From the NCBI GenBank assembly GCA_037074615.1, contig CM073562.1, positions 4,511,001-4,575,000 of the forward strand: DNA of 64,000 nucleotides, read 5' to 3'. The notes under the pieces are model-generated. The model worked only from the letters and a program-made list of their open reading frames with translations. It ran no database searches and was not told where the DNA came from. Of the stretch, positions 60,219-64,000 are shown piece after piece. The stretch is from Leucaena leucocephala. Taxonomy: Eukaryota; Streptophyta; Magnoliopsida; Fabales; Fabaceae. Positions within the stretch are counted from its first letter, which is position 1, and the number at the start of each line of letters is the position of its first letter. A program made the position numbers and the translations under genes.

Positions 60219-60256
<38 letters not shown>
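60219..60256. repeat. (AT)n microsatellite
   Basis: About 19 AT units. Confidence 0.9.
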
Positions 60257-60257
<1 letters not shown>

Positions 60258-63200
60258 CCCACCTTAGTTGAAGATAAACTTAAAGTGGAAGTTATGGGTT
60301 TCAAATACAATGTACTAAGAGAACCTTAATTATAATTAAGTTTCAACTCTAGCATAGTGCCTTTGGTGAAGGTCTTTTTCCTATAATCTTGTCAAACATA
60401 ATTCTGAAAAAGATTTGATAAATGCATTGAACTAGTTTAAAGAACAAGATGAACCAGAACAAAAGCAATATAATGAGATATGCCAGATAAAAGTATGGGA
60501 AATAAAATATAGTGCTTGCCTAATTTTCAAATTAAATTATAACATGAAGTTTAATTTCTATTAGAAGCCAAAAATATTATAATTTATTAAAAATATGGCA
60601 TGTTATGTTTTTAATAATTAATAATTAATTGATCTCATAATAAATACTTAATAAATTAAGCTAATTAACAAATACTATGATATAAAAGCAAAGGGCATAC
60701 ATAATTGGCAAAATATTCAGGTTCTAACATACATTTTTGTGGGGAAAAGCACTTAGTCGGTCTTGTTCTAATGATCATGGTAGCAATTAATGCATAATAA
60801 CTTCATTATTAATGCCTTCTTACTTGTTCCAAATTGTACATTGTTGCCCTTTAAAATGCCAATATAACTTATAAATTTTATCAAAATTAGAAGCCATTTA
60901 GAGGTTCACTATTTGTGAACAATGGTGTTTCTAACAATAGTAATTCATTTCTCTAATTCTCTACACAAACTGGTGATTTTTTCAATCATATAGGTGCATA
61001 CAAATAATCAGTTCCCTTTATAGAGGGTCTTTTACTTGATAACAATTTATTAAGCAAAATAGATTTAGAAATTAATTTCTCTCCAAGAAAACTTCATGTG
61101 CATTAACTTGGATTTAAATTAAATTTGAATACTTGAATTCACCATATAAGTATACATCTTATGCATTGAACTCATAATTAGGAACTTATTATACTATGCT
61201 CCCAGTTCTTACTCTAATACGTGAACAATCCAAACAAATTATAGAAGAACTGGCTATGGGAAATAATTGAAAATGTCACCCAACTTCTAAGGCTTCTTTA
61301 GTTTTTTCATCATACAAATTTCAGCTTAACTGGATAGTGGTTTTTGAGTATTAGTATTGAGTAATATATCCATAATGAAAGTTATTAGACATAACATGTA
61401 TTCAAATAGAAAAAAAAAGAGATTAATATAAAGAGAAGTAAATGATAGTTACACTTTTTGTGCTCTTTCCTCTTTTAATTCATGATTGCATTGTTATAAA
61501 GCAGGATTCAATTTGGCATGTATAAATGTCACTTATACTGCTTTCCCCCCTTTTATGTGCTGGTTGGAATTGTGCCAATTCTTTTTTTCCTAGTGAGATT
61601 GAATGCCTGTTATCTGAAATATCAACCTCTATAATTTTTGTTCCAATGCCATCCTTTTTTTAAGAATTAATATAAAATGGGTTTCAAAATTTGTATTTCA
61701 CAGTGTTGAAATAAAATTATTTTGAGCAATGAAGTGAGTTATATTAGAAGGAGCCATTGAAAAATAGTGATAAATGAAAAAGAATTGAAATTTTATTTTC
61801 GACATTTTCTTTAATTTAGATTATCTGATACCATTTCTCTTCAAATTTACGTGAACCAACAAATTTGGATAAGGTACAACAAAATAATCTCAATTCTCTC
61901 AAAAAATTTAGACATACTTAGAGACTCTAGTACTGTCACGCTGCATATTGCCAGGTAGCTTCATGGAAGAAAGATATTTCTGTTTAGATTTGTTTTACAT
62001 GTCATGGAAACATTTGGACAGATCAATGTTCTGCATAATTCTCTCTCTCTCTCACACACACACCATATTATAATAGATTGTTGCTTAAGGCCTCTTAAGA
62101 AACCTCAAACTATGGTTTAGAAGTACTTTTACACTAAAATCTTTTCACATAATTTTACTTAAAATCATTTCCAAAAATCTAATCCAAACAGCCTCTTAAT
62201 CCTAAGTCAAGTATTCACCAAGTGAAACTTTCAAGTCACGCATTGAGAGTCTTAATTGGAATATAATCCTAAATTCAGAACTCACAAGTATATATAACCT
62301 CTCTTATATACCAAAGTACAGCATTAAGAAAGCACACAGATGAGTCCATCAAACTTCTCATAAATTAATTTTTAAGACTTTTAGAAACTGATGATATCTT
62401 CACAGATTTATCAGTATCATACCTTTTGTTTTAATTAGACATCCTAAGAAAATGATGATAATAAGGAAAAACAAACTGATCTAGTATAGGTACAATATGC
62501 TATTTGTGTACAAGACAGTAATCCTTCTGTGAACCAGAAGAATAAATTTAAAGCTCTGTATAGAAAAATTTTCATTGTCAAGTTTATAAGCTCTTTTGAA
62601 CAAAGACCTGCGTCCACAGACAAATTAAACAGTGCAAGATCCACATAATTCATAAGCTTCAAAGATGGGAACTAGTAGTAATAAAAACTTTTCGTCAATA
62701 GTTCCAGGGCATGATGATCATGTTCTATTCTTACTGTGAATTAAGCAGAAGCAGCAACAAATCATTCATACTTATTAGAAAGCTGAAAGTACAAATATAT
62801 TAATTTTAAGGGTATAAGATGCAAATAAATGCAAGAGTGATCACAATTAGGGCAGAATTTCACTGAATCTTCAATTTTTCTATATGCATAAAAGTAATTG
62901 AAATAACTGATCATGAGAGTCCAAGATATAATCAAATTCGCTTCATAGGGAAACAGTAATAAGAATCAGAATATATATAACTTAATCCTAAGCAGATAAC
63001 ACTGTTTGTAACAAGAAAAACCAATAACCAAGTTTTGCCATTCTCATATGATTGATCTTGCAGCTTTCTGCTGTGTGAATTTTTTTGTGGTTTGCTTGCT
63101 CCTGTTCTTCCCTCTGAGTTTTTTATGTCTTGCTTTGCAGAATAAGTTTAGCAAAAATTGGCAAAAAGGAGATGAAAGTTCTAGAGTAATCTTCTGAACA

Positions 63201-63580
63201 TTCTTCTCTTGCATTCAAGGTACATTACTGCTTGAGATAGAGATATATGTATAGATATATTTGCAACCATGGAATATAATTGGTCCCATGTACTGTGGAA
63301 CATTAAGCAAACAATTATATATATAAAGATTATAAAAGCTGCTAGAGAGGGGCAGTTGCTGATATACACTAGTTGGCATATGTATAATGTGAACCACACT
63401 TTTAAATACTGGTCAGAAATAATACACTCAGCAACCTTGTACGCCAACTGTCTCATATGCCATAGACTCATCATCATCATCATCAGGAGAAACATCAGTA
63501 CAAAGAGAGGCTTCAAAAATTAAAATTAATTGTAGAAAGAAAGGCGAATAATTAAATATATATGGGACAGAAAAGTTACT

Positions 63581-63602
63581 GGTGTGTGTGTGTGTGTGTG
63601 TA
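63581..63602. repeat. (GT)n microsatellite
   Basis: About 11 GT units downstream (minus strand) of the possible terminal exon. Confidence 0.85.
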
Positions 63603-63742
63603 TAAATTAACACAAAAAAGAAGAAGCTAGCTCTAGAAGACCCCTTTCTCTTGATTCTGTGGCATAGACATAGAGAGAATTCATAGTTCTTCTGTCCGAT
63701 ATAATCATCATCATCATGAGATTGAACATTAACACACACACA

Positions 63743-63799
63743 CTAATGTTGACGCTGATTGTTGCACTCTTCCCAAGATTTCCCATAGATTTGAGGATC
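63743..63799 (-). CDS. Possible terminal exon of a partial gene
   Basis: On the minus strand a good acceptor (TTTTTTTTGTTATTCAG) at about 63800 is followed by an open stretch. In one frame it reads PQIYGKSWEECNNQRQH and then a TAG stop at about 63743. DNA on the other side, up to the window end, looks like intron. The rest of the gene would lie beyond 64000. The peptide was not recognised; other frames remain open, so both frame and reality of the exon are uncertain. Confidence 0.22.
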   Translation of the reverse strand, partial: DPQIYGKSWEECNNQRQH

Positions 63800-64000
63800 T
63801 GAATAACAAAAAAAATGACAGAAAGAAAGAAATTAGGGATCCCAATCAATTCTAAATTAAATTAAGATTCATTAGTACTTAAGCCGCCTCATGAACCAGA
63901 AATTAAGTCCAAGGCTGAAGAAATCAAGCCATAATCCATCAAAAAAATCACAAAATTCAGCTCATTATATAATTCAGGTCAAAAGATCCAACCTTCAATA

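Larger units (their letters stand above)
45965..63720. other. 17-kb region without recognisable protein genes
   Basis: Apart from the UMP1 leader (to about 46.1 kb), no conserved protein exon was recognised on either strand. Contents are microsatellites, a pyrimidine-core MITE (47815-48240), possible non-coding exons (49.6-51.5 kb), a CACTA-type element (52132-52477), an LTR-like fragment near 55.5 kb and AT-rich repeats. Purine-rich DNA at 47400-47600 includes a telomere-like AGGGTTAGGG. A remote regulatory role for a gene beyond the window is possible but not shown. Confidence 0.5.

Noticed and set aside
46000..63700. Conserved plant microRNA precursors
   Set aside because: The region was read for conserved miRNA sequences held in memory (miR156-172, 319, 390-399 and others) on both strands and none was found. 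Only a fold and small-RNA search would be decisive.
1..64000. CRISPR arrays, operons or bacterial-type mobile islands
   Set aside because: Intron-rich plant genes and plant transposable elements make this nuclear plant DNA; the repeats seen are microsatellites and MITE-like elements, not regularly spaced arrays.

Overview
The window is nuclear DNA from a flowering plant, most likely a eudicot. Genes are split by many short introns, intergenic DNA is very AT-rich and full of microsatellites and small terminal-inverted-repeat elements, and every recognisable protein belongs to a plant-type family: plant p300/CBP acetyltransferase, CRWN/NMCP lamina protein, plant cytochrome b561, UMP1, and an SCR-like cysteine-rich peptide. 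The species cannot be read from the sequence. All exon boundaries were worked out by hand from splice signals, reading frame and remembered family alignments. None is backed by transcript data.

Layout. (1) At 0.7-1.1 kb there is a decayed defensin-like copy, and at 3.6-4.2 kb a complete two-exon defensin-like gene; both are on the minus strand. (2) 4.2-7.9 kb is AT-rich repeat DNA, including a duplicated block just upstream of the next gene. (3) 7.9-17.0 kb (+) is a 16-exon HAC-family histone acetyltransferase of about 1563 residues. It lacks the N-terminal TAZ1 finger and carries a threefold internal repeat. (4) 17.0-20.1 kb holds a SINE-like insertion, a small inverted-repeat element and the downstream gene's 3' region. 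(5) 20.2-26.0 kb (-) is an eight-exon CRWN1/NMCP1 nuclear lamina gene of about 1181 residues with one apparent GC-AG intron. (6) 26.3-38.1 kb is gene-free and packed with MITE-like elements. (7) 38.25-42.13 kb (+) is a four-exon cytochrome b561 of 233 residues. (8) 43.23-45.96 kb (-) is a four-exon proteasome maturation factor UMP1 of 142 residues, convergent with the b561 gene. (9) 46-63.7 kb has no recognisable protein gene. It has microsatellites, a 346-bp CACTA-type element with a 3-bp target duplication, other MITE-like copies, and a possible spliced non-coding transcript at 49.6-51.5 kb. (10) At 63.7-63.8 kb there may be the terminal exon of a minus-strand gene that continues past the window.

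The genes do not form a pathway. HAC (chromatin acetylation) and CRWN1 (nuclear periphery) both act in the nucleus, but the rest are housekeeping or lineage-specific genes placed side by side. The more unusual observations are the repeat expansion in HAC, the GC-AG intron in CRWN1, the intact and decayed defensin-like pair, the CACTA element with matching target duplication, and a five-copy MITE-like family with a long pyrimidine-rich core.
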